Positions 31,401 through 46,400 of a stretch of 64,000 nucleotides of DNA are shown here, piece by piece; positions within the stretch are counted from its first letter, which is position 1, and every line of letters starts with the position of its first letter. Below the pieces are notes generated by a model. The model had not been told where the DNA came from. It was given only the letters and a program-made list of their open reading frames with translations, and made no database searches. Source of the DNA: Plasmodiophora brassicae. Taxonomy: Eukaryota; Endomyxa; Phytomyxea; Plasmodiophorida; Plasmodiophoridae. Made by a program: the position numbers and the translations under genes. The stretch is taken from contig JASFAU010000009.1 of the NCBI GenBank assembly GCA_039704465.1, positions 1,116,001-1,180,000 on the forward strand, in the 5' to 3' direction.

Positions 31401-34400
31401 TGGTCAGTGTCTCGAGCGCCAACGTATCCGTGTTCAACGCGACGGGCGCGTTCCCCGTCTTCCACGTCGCCCCGACCTGTCAGATCGGCCCCGTACGCGT
31501 CCCGGCGACGTCCTATTCGACGACCAGCGTCATTTGCCAGGCCGGCAACCTGTCGCCAGGGCTCGCCCGGTTCGCCATCGTTAGCGGCGAATCGACCCTG
31601 ACCGAGGAGCCGCCCGACACCTTCCTGATCGAACTCTTTGCGCGCCCCGTCGTCCAATCGGTACTAGCGCCAGAGAAAGATCGTGGCCACGCGTGAACCG
31701 TTGTTAACAGATCAAGCCGACTCGTGGGCCCGTCTACGGGAACACGTCGGTGACGGTGACGGGATCCGGGTTCGTGGACGCCCCGTACCTGTCGTGCTCG
31801 TTCGGCGGCGCGCTGACCCTCGCCCGGTACGTGTCGGCCAGCACCGTGTCCTGCATCACGCCCCCGCTGGCGCTGCCGGCGAACGTCTCCGTCCAGGTTG
31901 CCAACGACGCCAAAGCGTTCAGCTTCGGTACGCGCCATCACCGCGTCCGCTATGGTGGCAACTGATCCGACTCTCTGTGTTTGTGTTCGCAGCTGTGTCT
32001 TCCAGCGTGTTCAGCCAGACGGTGGCGGTTCCTGTGCTGGTGGACGCCAACCCGAAGGCGTCGCCAGAGCGGGGCGGTCTCCCGATCACGATCAGGACGG
32101 TCAACGCCAGCAGCAGTGACGTCGTCACCTGCGTGTTCGCGGGTGTCACCGTCCAGTCGACGTTCGTGAACGCCTCGGCCCTGCAATGCCTGTCGCCCGC
32201 GTTGCCAGCCGGGTACACCACGACGCTCCGGGTCGTGCTGAACAGCGACGCCAACGTCACGCTGACGACGCCGTTCACGGTCTACAGCGACGTCGTGTTG
32301 ACCAGCGTCGTTCCGGCCTGGGGCACCACGTCGGGCGGCACACAGATCACGCTGCATGGGTCCGGGTTCGTCGGCGCATCCCAGGCGTGCCTGTTCGGGT
32401 CGGCGACGCAAGTGCCCGCGACGATCGTCACGTCGTCGTTAGCGACGTGTACGACGCCGGCGCAGGCGTCGTCCGGACCCGTGTCCCTGCGAGTGTCGAA
32501 CGGGATCGCCGGGTGGACGGGCGCGTCCCTCGTGTTCCGGTACGTGTCGACGCCGGTGGTGACCCAGATCCGGCCATCGGTCCTGGTGGCCGGCCAGGGA
32601 TCCGGCCTGATCCTGACCGTCACCGGGTCCGGGTTCGAGACGAACGCGACGGCCGCGTCCGCCCTGCAATGCCTGTACATGAACTCGACGAACCATACGG
32701 TGGCGTCGGATGCCCTCTGGGTCGCGAGTACCGAGATCCGGTGTCGCATCCCCGAGGACCCGTTCCGCCCCACGTCCATGGCGGTACGTTCGCCTCGTTC
32801 GCGTCGCGCCCCCCTGTCGCCGTGTGCTGATGCCAAACAGGTTGCCGTCGTCGCCCCGGGCGTCTCGATGTCAGGGCCGTCGATCCCGGTCAGCGTCCTG
32901 GACGCGATGGTCATCACCGGCACGACGCCGTCGTACGTTGCCGAGTTATCGCCAACCTCGGTGCAACTGTCCATTCGCGGTACCGAACGGAGCATCGTCG
33001 ACGTGATGGTCGTCAGCCGCTAAGCGACCCGTTGCTGTGCACAGGTCAGCGGTTCAATGCGGTCGGGTCGGTGGCCTGCCTGTTGAACGGGACGTCGATC
33101 GGCGCGGCAACGCTGGCGACCCCGACGCTGGTCGTCTGCACGATCCCGGCGCTGACGGCGCGGGCACCCGCCCTGGCCGTCCAGTTCGCCGACGACGTTC
33201 GCGGGTCGCCGATCATTGTTGTGCCCGTCGTGCCGTCCCCGGTGGTGACGGGCGTGTCGCCGTCCGCCCTCGACGGGAACGTGTCGTCCAGCGTCATCGT
33301 CACCGGCACCTTCCCGACCGGGTACGACATGCTCTGCAAGTTCGGGTCGACGTCGACGATCCCGACGCAGGTCACGTCGACGTCGGTGACATGCCCGACG
33401 CCAGCCCGGTCGGGCCTATCAGGTACGGAAGGCAGGGGGCGCGTGCGCGCGTATCTTGACGTAACCGACGGCAAGCAGGAACGGTGGACCTGTCGGTCGT
33501 GCTGTCGTTCGCGAATGCGACAACGGGCCTGCAGCCGATCACGCTCTCCTTCAACGGTGCCGCCAGCTCGGCGCGAATGCTGACGCCGGAGACGGCCCTC
33601 GTCTACGGGTCCAGGTTCCGCGATTCCCCGTCCCTGTCGTGCTCGTTCGGTACCCGTGCACGAACCTGGGCCTGTGGAGCAGTCGACTCATCGTCTGGTG
33701 CGACACAGATGACGGGTTCCTGACATTCACGGTGACGGCCGTCTACCTGAACGCGACGTCCATCCTGTGCCGCATCCCGTCGACGTCGCTGCCGTCGTAC
33801 AATGTGACGGCCGGCGACGCGTCGTCGCCGCGAATCGCGACTCCATTGTCGTTGCCGGCGCAGCCGACGATCGCATCGGTGTCGCCATCGCTGGTCTACG
33901 ACGACGGTGCGCCCAAGTCGTTGACGCTGACGGGAACCGGGTTCTCGGCCGGTGCTGTCCTCGCCGTTCTCGTCGGGGACGTGACCATCGCGCCGGCGAT
34001 CGTCAACACAACGGCAATGCACGTGACGGTAACGGCGCTGTCGTCGCCGTCGACGTCGATCAGCGTTCTGTATCCGAACGGGAACCAGTCGGAGGCGGTC
34101 GAGGTCGCTGTCGTGCCGCGCCCGTCCATCACGCTGGTGTCCCCAGTGGGCGGGTCGCTGTGGTCGTCGAACCAGATCACGGTCACCGGTGCCGGGTTCA
34201 CGTCGACCTCGTTCCTGCAGATCGGCACGAACACGACGCTGCCAGCGACGTTCGTCAGCAGCACGACGCTGCTCTGCACGATCCCCGTCACACCGGCGCT
34301 CGTCGGGGCACGAAAGCTCAGCGTCGCCACCGGCCTGCCAACGAGCCCGTTCGTGCCCAGCGCCGTCACCTTCACTTTCTTCGACATTGGTACGTCCCGT

Positions 34401-37400
34401 TCGATGGACGCATCTCGCATCGCTGACAAGACTTCCAGTCCTGGTGAACGCGTCGATGGCGTTCGAGTCGGCGTCGTCGGGCGCATCCGTGCTGACGGTA
34501 ACGGGGGCCGGTTTCGCAACGACGTCGGTCCCGTTCCAGTGCGTCCTGGGATCGGGCGCCCTGATCGCCCCGGCGACAACGCTGCCGACGCTGGCCGGGG
34601 TGACGTGCCCGTTGCCCGCGATCCCGCCCCGATTCGGCAACGTGACCGTCCAGATCGGCATCAACGACGGGACCGTGATCGTGTCCCGCGGCAGCGTCCA
34701 GATCGACGACATTGGCGACTTCTCGATCAGGGCGTTGTCGTTGGCGCAGCGGACGCTGGCAACGACGTCGATGCTGGGCGTCTACGGCCGGTACGACATG
34801 GCGTCCGCGTCGGTCACGTGCTACTTTGACACGACCGCCGTCCCCGCCACCATCACCAACGGCACCTACCTGCAATGCGCCATACCGACGCTCGGAAGCA
34901 CCGCCGTCCAGGGCACGTTCTTCATCAGCTCGATCGCCGATGGCATATCGATGCCCAGCAACCAGCTGGCGCTGCCGGCGTAAGTCAGCACCCTGCCGTC
35001 GTCGTTCGCCAATCGTTGACGCTTTGGGCCAGCGCCATAGTCGAGGTTCAGGCCCTGTCGGCGGCCATGTCGCCATCGTTGTCGTCGGTGATCGTCACCA
35101 CGAACGGCATCATCGGTGCGTCGCCGGCGTGCCGGCTGACGCGGTACGACAACCGGACGGCCCAGGTCGTCGTGACCGCATCGATCATCGACACCAGCCA
35201 CGTGTCGTGCCCGTTGCCATCAGCGTTACGGGGCGAACGGGTCCTGGTCGAGCTCAGCAGCGTCGACAGCGCGTCCCGATTCGCGCCGTTCGCCACCGTC
35301 GTTCGCTCGCCTACTGCTGTCACGATCACCGGCCTGCAGGCCTACGTTCCCAATGGGCAACAGGTACCCGCAAGCGTATCCCATTAGGGAAATTGTTCCA
35401 CCCATGCATCATACGCATCAGGTGGACCACGTGCTGGTCAACGGCACCGGGTTCCTATCGACGAACGCCTCGCAATGCATATTCGGGTCCAGGGTCGCCA
35501 CGACGATGCACGCGCTATCGTCGACGTTGGCTCGATGCGACGTACCCGAGGCGCCACCGTTCCGTTCGCTGTACGCCACGTTATCCATTGGTGCCAGGTA
35601 CGGAGCGCCTGGGCAGACGGGGCGCCACCACCCTTGTCTGATTTGCAACGAACACAGCGCCTCCGTCAACTTCACGTTCATCCCGCCCGCGTCCGTCCTG
35701 ACGACGTCCACGTACGGGGCAAACGTCGTTCGTGTATCGGTCCCGGTTGCTGACAGAAGGTCGTGTAGGGTGTCGGCCGCATCCGCGTACCCGACGACGC
35801 TGACGTTCTGGGGGACGAACTTGCTGTCGTCGCCATCGCCGATCTATTGCTCTATGCCAAAGTCGGTCGGCTGGGGTGATGACTGGCCTTGTCCTGGCGC
35901 TGACTGTTGTCCTCGTTCTAGCGTGTCGCCGGTTACCGCCCGCATGGTCAACAACTCACAAGGGACCTGCCTGATCCCGGCGTTGCCCTCGGGGACGACA
36001 CGTATCACGATCGCCGGGGCCGGCCTGCCCGTCGGGTTGTCCGCCCAGCAGACCGCCCTTCAAACGATCGATTCGTCACGTCTCTATTCGCTGTCGCCTT
36101 CGCAGGCTTGGCAGGCGGCGGGCGGATCCGCGCCCATCACCGTCCAGGGCGCCGGTTTCGCACCCGGCGCCTTCTGCATCCTGCAGGGCGTCACGCCTTT
36201 GTCGACGCTGCGTCTGAACTCGTCCGCGCTCATCTGCACGGTTCCAACGACGACGCCCGGTCGGTTCGCCCTGCAGGTCGCCGACCCACTCTACCCAGCC
36301 GGGTCGCCCTCGAAGCTGACGTTCGACGTCGTACCGATGCCCGCGGCCGTCCCGTCGTCGTCGACGCCGCTGTCGACAACGTATGTCACCATCGTCGGGA
36401 CCGCGTTCCCGCAGTCGTCCCCAGTCCTCTGCAAGTTCGATGACGCGCCGGCATCGCCCGGGTTCGTCCTGAACGCGACCGCGCTGGTCTGCCAGGTGCC
36501 CAGCGCTAGTCAGGCGTACGGGAACGCCACGTCGGTCTCGTTGTCGATCGACAATGGGGTGACGTTCCGCCAGCTGGTGGCGCCCTGGACGACGCGAACG
36601 TTCCCGTATGCGACGTCCGACCCTGTTCTCGCCGGCGTGTCGCCCAGCTGGATGGTCGCCGGCGTCCCGTCCAAGGTGGTCGTGTACGCTGCGCCGCTCG
36701 TGTCGTTATCGTCGCACATGACGCTGTCGTGCCTGATCCTGCCCGGGACAGCGACGCCTGGCACGCTGCTGAACGGGACCGCTGTCGACTGCGGCGCGCT
36801 GACGCTGTTCGCGACGTCCACCGTCACGATCGTCATCGACAACTGGTACCAGCTGGCGTCGACGCTGGCCGTCTCCGTCTACAATCAGCCCGTCGTGTCG
36901 GGCGTGACGCCCGCCACCTTGGCATGGACGGGCGCGTCCGCCAGCGTCACCCTCACCGGCGCGAACCTGCTGTTCCCGCAGTGCCAATGCAAGTTCATCG
37001 CCGCCAACCTGTCCACGTCGTGGGTGACGTCGCCGACGTCGCAGACGAGTCGCCAGGTCGTGTGTCCGGTGCCGGGCGCGATCGCCCCCGGCGCGTCCCC
37101 GGTGCAGGTGGCCGTGACCGACGCCCTGCAACGCTTCCTGTCCGAATCGCCTGTCGCCCTGCAGGTCTTCGCCCAACAGCCGACGTTGGCCTCCGTGTCG
37201 TTCGTCGCGGACGCGTTCAGCGGCGGCGTGACCGTCACCGGTGCGAACTTCCTGTCGAGCACGGACCTCCGGTGCGTGTTCACGTGCGCCGCGCCGGTGC
37301 CCCGGCGCGTACCCGCCCCGGGTACGTTCCTGTCGGCAACGCAGGTCGTCTGCAGCGTGTCGTCGCTGGCCGCTATCGGGTGCACGTCGATGACGTCGCT

Positions 37401-40400
37401 AACGGTGGCGGTCTCCAACGACCTGGGCGTGACGTCGTCGGCGGCGTTGCCGGTTCCGACCGCCTTCTCGCCGACGGTCGCGTCCGTGTCGCCGACGTCG
37501 GGCGCGTCCGCGTTCGACACCGTCGTCACGGTCGTCGGGTCGCAGTTGACGTCGCAGTCGTCGTGCCTGTTCAACGGCACCCTGCTGGTCCCGTTGCGGT
37601 CGTTCGTCAGCGCGCACGAGATCACGTGCACGTTGCCGGCGTGGCAGTTCCCGAACCAGGCACAGGTCTCCGTCGCCGTCATCAACGCGGTGGCGCCGTT
37701 CGCGTCGGCGTCGGTCCCCTTCCGATTGTACCTGGCGCCGCGCCTCGACGCGGTCTCGCCGGCGTACGCCACGTTGTCCTCGCTGGACACGATCGCGTTG
37801 ACGGTTCGCGGCGCGGGGTTCACCTCGCCGACGTCGTCGTACTTGACCGTTAACGGCGTCGCTGTCAACGCCACGTCGATTGCCAATTCGTCGTTCCTGA
37901 CGTTCCCGTTGACGCCCGGCGTTCGTGGGCAAACGCGTCTGGTCCCGGTTCAGGTGTCGGGCGTTTCGCTCACGTTCGAGGCGATCCCGCGCGTTACGAT
38001 CGCCCGCATCGGCAGTGGAACCATGCTGCCGACGGCGACGCTGACGATGTCGACAAGCCCGGCCCTCGGGTCGCAGGGCACGGTGACCTGCGCGTTCACC
38101 GGCCCGGTCACGACGTCGTCGTCTGCGGCGACGGCCGTGTCGTCGTCCGCGGTGTCCTGCGCGCTCCCCGATGTGTACGCCGGCACGGTCGTCAACGTGA
38201 CGTTGCTGCTCGACAATGCGCCCTACGCGACGAACACGCTGTCGCTGACGCTGGAGCGTCTAGCGGACGCCATCAACGTGACGTCGTCGTGGCCGGCGCT
38301 GGTGACGATCACGGGGCGCGGTCTGGCACCGCCGAACGTCGTCCAGTGCCAGGTGCGGCGGGGCGGGTCGGCGCCCGTGAACGTGTCCGCGACGGTGCGC
38401 AGCGACGCGACGGCGCAGTGCGCTATAAATGGGACTGCGCTCGGCTGGGCCAGCGGCGCTGTTGCAGTCGACGTGATCGTCAACGGCATCCGCCGCAACA
38501 GCACCGTCGTGTACGCCCCGGCGTTGCCGCCGGCGGTCGTGTCGGCGTACCCGCTGGTCGGCATCCCGGGGACGTCCACCGATATCCACCTCGTGTTCGC
38601 CAGCGCCGTCGCGGATACGTCCGGCGCGTTCTGCCGGTTCGCCGTCCAGACGACGGCGCCGGTGACGTTCCAGTCGGGGACGACGGCGTCGTGCCCGTCG
38701 CCGTCGTCGCTCCCGGCAGGGTCGGCCGTCCAGTTCCAGGTGATCCTCGACAGTGTCGCCACGCTCGACACGAACTTCACTGTGTACCCAATGCCGACGG
38801 TGTCGTCGGTGTCGCCCGCGTCGCCGGTCCCCTGCGACGCGTACGCGTTCGTGTCGGTCTCCGGATCCAATTTGTCTCCCGCGCTGCCGTTCACATGCCT
38901 GTACACCTCGTCGTCGTCGTCGTCGTCCGCATCGACCTCCTACAGCGCTCGCGTCGTCTCTTCGTCGCTGCTGCGTTGTCGCCTGCCGTCCTGTAACGCG
39001 ACCACATCGATAACGCTGGCGGTCGCGTGCGGTGCGGCCCAACTGTTCACGGCAGCGATCAAGCAGGTGGCCACGACTGTCCTCTATCTGTCGCCTGCGA
39101 CCGGACCTCTGGGCATCACCCAGAACGTTGTCCTCGTCGGGTCGGGCATGGTACCCGGCGTCCAGTGCGAATGGGACGGTGCCGTCATTACCACCCCATC
39201 GCCCATCTTCCTGAACACGACCGCCGTCCAGTGCCAGGCGCCGCCGTCGCTATCACCGTCGTCCACGGTTCGCCTGATGAACGCCGATGGGACACTGTTC
39301 AACGCGAGGACGCTGGTGTACCGACGCACGCCTGTTCCCGCGCTTCAGCGCATGGTACCGTCGTCCGGGCCCGTCTCCGGAGGCACAACGTTGACACTGG
39401 GCGGGGCCAACCTGACCAGCGCGTCATCCTGTCTGTTCTACGCGACGATCTCGTCGGCGACGCCGTTCGCGACCACGCCTGTGGCTCCCGTGTCGAGCGC
39501 GCTGGCAACGTGCCCAACGCCCCAATCCGGCTTGCAGGTCGGCGTCATGTTCGTCGCATTGCATTCGTACGGCCAAGCGCTGTCGTTCACCGTCTACGCG
39601 CCGACGGTCGTATCGGCGGCCGCATCGTCGGCGATCTCCCCAGGGACCACCGATGTCGTCGTCCAGGGTGCCAACTTCATGGGCACGCCCTCGCTATCCT
39701 GTCTGCTGAACGGCGTTGTCGTCTTGCCGGCCGTCTTCAACAATGCGTCCATCGTGCGATGCAACGTGCCTGAATCGGTTATGACGTCGGCGAACGTTAC
39801 TCGCGTGACATTACGCGTCGGCAACAATGGCGTCGATTGGTCTGCATCGTACTTGGTCCTGTCGATCCTGGCGACACCCCCGGTGGTGTTGAGCGTTTGG
39901 CCGGTTCACGTGCCAGCGTACATCGCATCGGGTGCCGCGCCGATCGTGATCACTGTCACCGGCGCCGGGTTCCGCAGCCCGGCGCTGTGCCGATTCGACC
40001 GGCAGACGAGAACAACGGTACAGGCCTCCGTCGTCAACTCGACCACGCTGACATGTCAAGTAACGGCCGATGGAACGACGCGCGTGGCCGTCTCCACTGA
40101 TAATGGCCTGACGTTCGCCGAGTCGCCCGTTGTCCTGCAGCGCATCGCTGTGCCGATGGTGTCGGTGTCGCCGGCCGCAGGCGCCCTGGCTGGATCGGAT
40201 TCGATCCAGGTGACCGGGTCCGGCTTCGTCACCGGCATGCAGTGTCGATTCGCTGGTACGACCGTCGTCCCGACGACCTGGTTGTCGTCGACGTCGTTGA
40301 CCTGTCGGAGTCCTTCCGCCGGGTCGCCGTCCACTGTCGAGGTCGACCTCGTCGTAGGTGGCAATGTCCTCGGCACCGCCGGCGCCGTCTTCAATTACGC

Positions 40401-43400
40401 ATCGCTGCCGACACTATCGAGGTACATTTCGTCGCGAACGTCGCGTCATGGTTGCTCATCTGGGCGTTGTGCAGCGTGTCGCCGGTATCGACCTGGGCGG
40501 CACAGACCGTGACGGTGACCGGGACCGGATTCGTTGATTCGCCGACGCTCCAGTGCCTCTTCGGGGGGCGGGTATTAGCCCGAGCCCTGTTCCAGTCGAC
40601 GACAACGGTGACGTGCCAAGCGCCCATGTCGGAGAAGGTCGTCGGTGCTGTCTCTCTCCAGGCACGTTCGCGTTGCGTTGTCGAACGTCGCTCTGCTGAT
40701 CATTCATATCAGGTTGGCAATGACGGCGTGCACTGGCCGACGGCATCGCTGCACGTATCAGTCCAGCCGGAATCGATTCGTGGCATGACGATGTCGCCAG
40801 TCTGGGCCCCGTCCGCGGGTGGCACATCGGTCACCATCACGATCGTCGTGCTGATCAGTCGTGGCGATGCCGTTGTCGCGTGCCTGTTCTCTGCGGACAC
40901 CTACGCCGACACGGTACCGGCATCGAACACGACCCTGTCCGGGTCCCGATTCGCGATCCTGTGCGTGTCGCCCAAGATGCGCACACAGGCCAGGGTGACC
41001 GTCCAGTTCGTTGTACGGGACGTCTCAGGTATGGTGCCAAGTGAGACGCTCGCAACCTCAAAGGTCGGCAGTAATACGATGCTGTCCAGGGAACCAACGC
41101 GTGCACCCATTCGAAGCGTCGTTCACCTACGCCGACCTTTCGGTTGTGTCTGTAACGCCGAACGTGGCAACGGCTCAAGTTACGCGTACGCTGACGTTGC
41201 GCCTGGAGAATGTTCCCGTTGTCGTCCCATCGCCGTCGCGTTGCTTCTTCGACAACGGCACCGTCGTGACGGTGCCTGCAACATCAGTCGCCTCGTTCGC
41301 TGCGCAGTGCCAGACGCCCGCGAACCTGATGCCCGGCCTGTATCGGGTCGGCCTACAGTTCCCGGCGGGCAACATCATCCCGAGCCAGACCGTCCAGCTG
41401 GTCCTGTACCCGTTGCCCAACGTCACGAACGTGTACCCGCTCGACGGGCAGACCGGCGGCGGCGAAACGGTCTACATTTCAGGTCCGTCTATTTCTGTTA
41501 CGCTGCCAGTCGCGCCGACTCACTGGCGCCTATGTGCAGGAACGGGGTTCGCCATGTCTGGGGAGGTACAATGCCGCTTCACGAAGGGGGCGTCCGTCGT
41601 GTCGGCAGGGGCACGCCCCTTGTCGCCGACGCAGATGGCGTGCGCGCGCCCGCCGTTACTGCCGGGGACGTATCGCGTGTCCGTCAGCAACGACGGCGTG
41701 GACTTCAGCACGTCGCAAGCCTTCCTGTACCAGGTCAGCCTGGAGGCCACCGCGGTTGGCGTGCTGGCGCCTGCGCACGGTCCCGTCGGGGGCGGCACGC
41801 TAGTGACGCTCACAGGGCACAACGTCACGAATTCGTCGTCGCTGCGATGTCGATTCCATGTCGACTTGCAGCCCGATCAGCTCCTCCCGTTGACGTTCGT
41901 CTCCACGAGCATGCAGACGTGCACTTCACCGCCGACGCCGTTTGCGGCCGTCGCCACCGTCGACGTCGTTAACGTCGGCGTTCAGTCGCCGTACGGGTCG
42001 TTGACGTTCACCTACGACCCTGTTCCGATTGTCACCAGCGCCTCGCCTGTCCTGTTCTATGCCGGCACACAGGGCCCCGCCCTCACCATCCGTGGACAGA
42101 ACCTTCTGTCGCCCGCTCTGCAACCCAACGAAGTCATCTGCCAGTTCAACCGCACGCTGGGCACAACAGCGACGGTTGTCAGAAGTAACGAAATACGGTG
42201 CCCGTCCCCCGCCTCGATGGCCGCTGGTACGTACAACCTGTCGATCTCGTTCAACGGCCAGCAATACTGGCCGAGCGGGTTCACGTTGGCATGGCGGCCC
42301 CAACCAGCGATCGTCAAACTGGCGCCAAGCCTGGGCCCGATCCTGGGCGGGACGCGCGTTACCGTCACGGTCGCCACGCCTCTGTTCGTCGCCGATTCCG
42401 TCCCGGTCATGTGTCAGTTCGGGTCCGAGCCGTCGTCGGTCGGGTTCGTCCAGAACCAGACCACGGTCGTGTGCACGAGCCCGTCCGTCGCCAGCCCGGG
42501 CCTCGTCCACGTGAACGTCTTCTATGACGTGATTGGCGCCGGACCGAACCCGCCCACCGTCTTGTTCGAATACCATGCGGCCGTCGCCGCCGCCCAATTG
42601 TTCCCGTCGTCCTCCGCGTCGTCAGGCGGTGCCAGCGCTGTCTTCATCAAAGTAAGTGCCCAGGATGGATTCGGTCGATGGCAACGCAACCTGACGACGT
42701 GCAGGGCCCGGGCGTCTACAATGCGAGCCTAACGCGCTGCATTGTCGTGGAGACGCAAGCCCTGCTGTGGACGCTGGTCCTGTCACCGAACCTGATCCTG
42801 TGCCACGTGCCTCCGGGGACAACGTTCCCCGCACCGCTGCAGTCGTCCGGCATTCACATCGGGCTGACGCACGCGCCCGATCTGGCTCTCCCGTTCACGT
42901 TCACGGTCCCGGTACGTCCCCGCGATCGTTGGCGTCGGGGCGTCGTGCTGACACCCGGTGTTCGTTCCAGTGCCCACAAGGGAGGATGTGCGTTGCAGGG
43001 TCGGAATACCCGTGCCCGGCCGGTGCGAAATGCGCCGACCACCGCACCGACGGGAACTTCACGGCGTGTGCACCCGGGACGTACCAACCGGAGGGCGGCC
43101 AGTCGCGATGCATACCCTGCCCGGCCCCGTTCATCTGCCCAGACTACGGGACGCGAGCACCGGTCCCGTGCCCGCCCGGGTTCGTCTGCACCGTCGGGTC
43201 ACCGGCGGACCCGGCCATGCTGTGCCCGGCCGGTGCCGTGTGCGCCGGGAACACGCTGGTGCCGTCGTTGGTGCAGCCGGCGCCGACGTTCGCGTTGCCC
43301 AGCGTCGCCCCCCGGGGGACGTTTTACATGTACCCGTTCACGGGCGGCGATGTCGCGTCGCAGATCCCGTCCCTGTGCCCGAACGCGTCGTACTGTGTGC

Positions 43401-46400
43401 CGGGGACGGCGCCAGGGCAGCAGGTGCCCTGCGAGCTGGGCGCCAATTGCGGCCCAGGGAATTTCAGGCCCGAGGGGCCGGGGACGCCGCCCGGGTTCTA
43501 CTCGCCGACGCCGGGGATCGTTCTCGTGCCCTGCCCTGTTGGGCATTACTGTCCCGGCCTTGGCAACGGCGTGCCAATCCCGTGTCCCAGGTACCCGTGC
43601 ACGTTGCTTCAACGGGGTCACGACGATCCACTGATCGCGTTCGTTTCTAGGGGGTCGTTCGCCGCAACGACAGGGAACCCGGTCTGCGTCATGTGCCCTG
43701 CAGGAAGCATCTGCCCGCTGTCGGGCATGGTACAACCGTTGCTGTGTGCTCCCGGCCTGCTCTGCGAAGGCATCGGGCAGCAGGACGAGACACAGGAATG
43801 CCCCGCAGGGCATTTCTGCCAAGGAGGGTTTGCGACGCCGTGCCCGCCGGGCACCTTCTGCTGGGAGGGTGTTCAGACGGCCCAGGTCGCCGTTTGGAAC
43901 TTCACGTTCGCACAGGTTCGTCGATACGGTCAACAGCCGAAACAATTCCTGATGTCTGACGTACACGATGCTCCGCAGCCGTGTTTAGCAGGGACGTACT
44001 GCCAGGAGGGGTCATCCGACATTTACGGCAGCGGGTTCTGTCAGCCGGGAACGTACTGTCCAACTGGATCGACGGCGCCCGTCGCTGTCGTCCCCGGGCA
44101 GTACTCGATGAAGGTTGGCAACTTCCGCCCACTCGACTGCGTACCCGGGACGTTCTCGTCTACGCCCAATGCGGCCCAATGCCTATCCTGCCCTTCCGGA
44201 TACAAGTCAGTGTCGATTCCGTTGGCTGCGGCGCCGGTCACGTGCTGACGTCTTGGTTGCCAGGTGCCCAGCGTTCGGCATGATCCGGCCAGTTGTGTGT
44301 GATCGCGGGTACTACCGCACCCAGGTGGACGACGTCACCTGCATGCCCTGCCCGCCTGGTACAATACTGAATGCGCGACGCCCCCACATGAACGGCCGTT
44401 CCTGATCATCGCCCCCTGAACAGGTACCTGGTCCGACGTTCTCGGCCTGGTCGATCCTTCGCTCTGTGACCCCTGCCCGTCCGGATACGTCTGTGGCGTC
44501 ACCGGCATGTGGCAACTGTCGCAGGCGACGAAATGCCTGGAAGGGTAACGCGCAACGGTCCATGCCAGGTACCTGCTCTGGTGCTGATCGCGATGTCTAG
44601 GTACGTATGTGGGCAAGGTACCTACCCTGCCATCCAGTTCGACGCGTTGTGCCCAGCTGGGTACGCGTGCCCAGCGGCGACGACGTACAGCACGATGTAC
44701 GAGTTCCTGTGCCCGGCCGGGTACATCTGCGTCGAAGGCACGCCGTACTCGCTTCGCGACCTGTACAGTTGCCCGAAGAACCGATACTGCCCGCTGGGAA
44801 CGTATCGGAACAAGACTGGCATCGACAGCAACGGCCGGGTGGTCTACGAGCAGCTCCCGTTGAACAGCAGCATTGTACGCCCCGGCGATCTGACGACCGT
44901 CTGGGACAAGCTCTGGACGGTCTGTGCAACACCCACCAGCCCGCCAGGACCGACGGTCACGACCGAGCCCTGTGACTTCTTCACGGTGCGCACGCCCTTG
45001 CCCGATGGCACCGTGAACGTTCGCTACTCGCAGGTGTGCCCGCTAGGCACGCACAGCCCGGTGAACTCGATCAGCATTGACAATTGCACGGTCATACCGA
45101 ATTATGGGCCAGCAACCGCGTTCTCGCCGGTGGACCCGTCTGAAGTCTACGATGGCATCCAGCTTGATATCGTCGGCCCGGTTGACTACTGGTCGGCAAC
45201 GGATTCGCAGTGGTGGAAGCGCCCAGGTGCTGACATCGTGAGCAGGGTGGTCAATATGGAGCCGCTGGACACGATCTCAATCAACATGAACTTCTCGGGC
45301 ATCTTCACGAATTTGAGGTATGGCGTCGATTGGCAGGTGTCGATCTACGAGCACGAGGGCGCGACGAAGCGGCGCCGCATGCCGGCCGGGTACGGTGACC
45401 CGTCCCTGGACAAACGCAGCCATCTGCAACTGAAGATCCTCGACACCATGCCCGTCCACTTCACGATACGTATCGAGATTATCAACGGGCGGTACCTCGA
45501 TGCCGCCATGTCGTTCGTCAACACGACGTCCCTGTCCCGGACCTGGCCGAATCGTGCCCACTTCGGCACCAGGGACGCCTTCTGTATGCTGCTGCCGATT
45601 ACGCTTGGGGTAATCGCGCTGGCAACCAGTTCCCCGTTATGGTGATCTCACCTGGATCGCGCAGCTGGAGTTGCCGTTGAACCTGCCGCGACCCGACGAA
45701 GACAATTTCTTCATCGTAGATACGACTCCACCGCAATACTCGTTGTATTATTCGTCGTGGAACGCGACGGTAAGGCAGAGCATGGCACCCCAGTCGGTGA
45801 CGAACGGCTGCCCTAACGACAGTGGCAAACAGCCTAGCGTGGAAGTGAACCCGATCGTCGGCGACAACTTCGCCGACGTGTTCGTATCGCTGTCGCATGT
45901 GCAGGCGAACAACGACAACTATTTCGCGAACCCGATCATGCCCTATATCTCCCAGTGCCGCGACTTCGACTCGTACGCCTTCTTCTATCAGCTGTTCGAG
46001 CACCCGAACTGCTCGCTGGTGCCACCTGAGGCAGGCGGGCGCACACCGTTGTATCCACTGCCAGCCACCTGATTTGTTCGGCAGGAGACGCGCCCTATCA
46101 GCGCGTACCAATTCGGCCAGTCGGCGGTCGCTGATCGTTGCGATCTCGTCATGGATTGCATATACGAAGAGCCGCTGTCCGTATCCAGCACGAATCCACG
46201 CTGGTACCAGGTACGGCCACGGGGGGTGCCTTCACGATGCGGTACGTGTGCTGACCGTGGGTGCTGTCCTGCAGATTAGCCACAAGGAGCAGCCGGTGTT
46301 CTACATCACGCAGACGGCCGTGCCGTACCCAACGATCGCGGCAGGCCCGCAGAGTCTACGTAGGCGGATGCTGTGTCAGATTGATCACACGGCATGCTGC

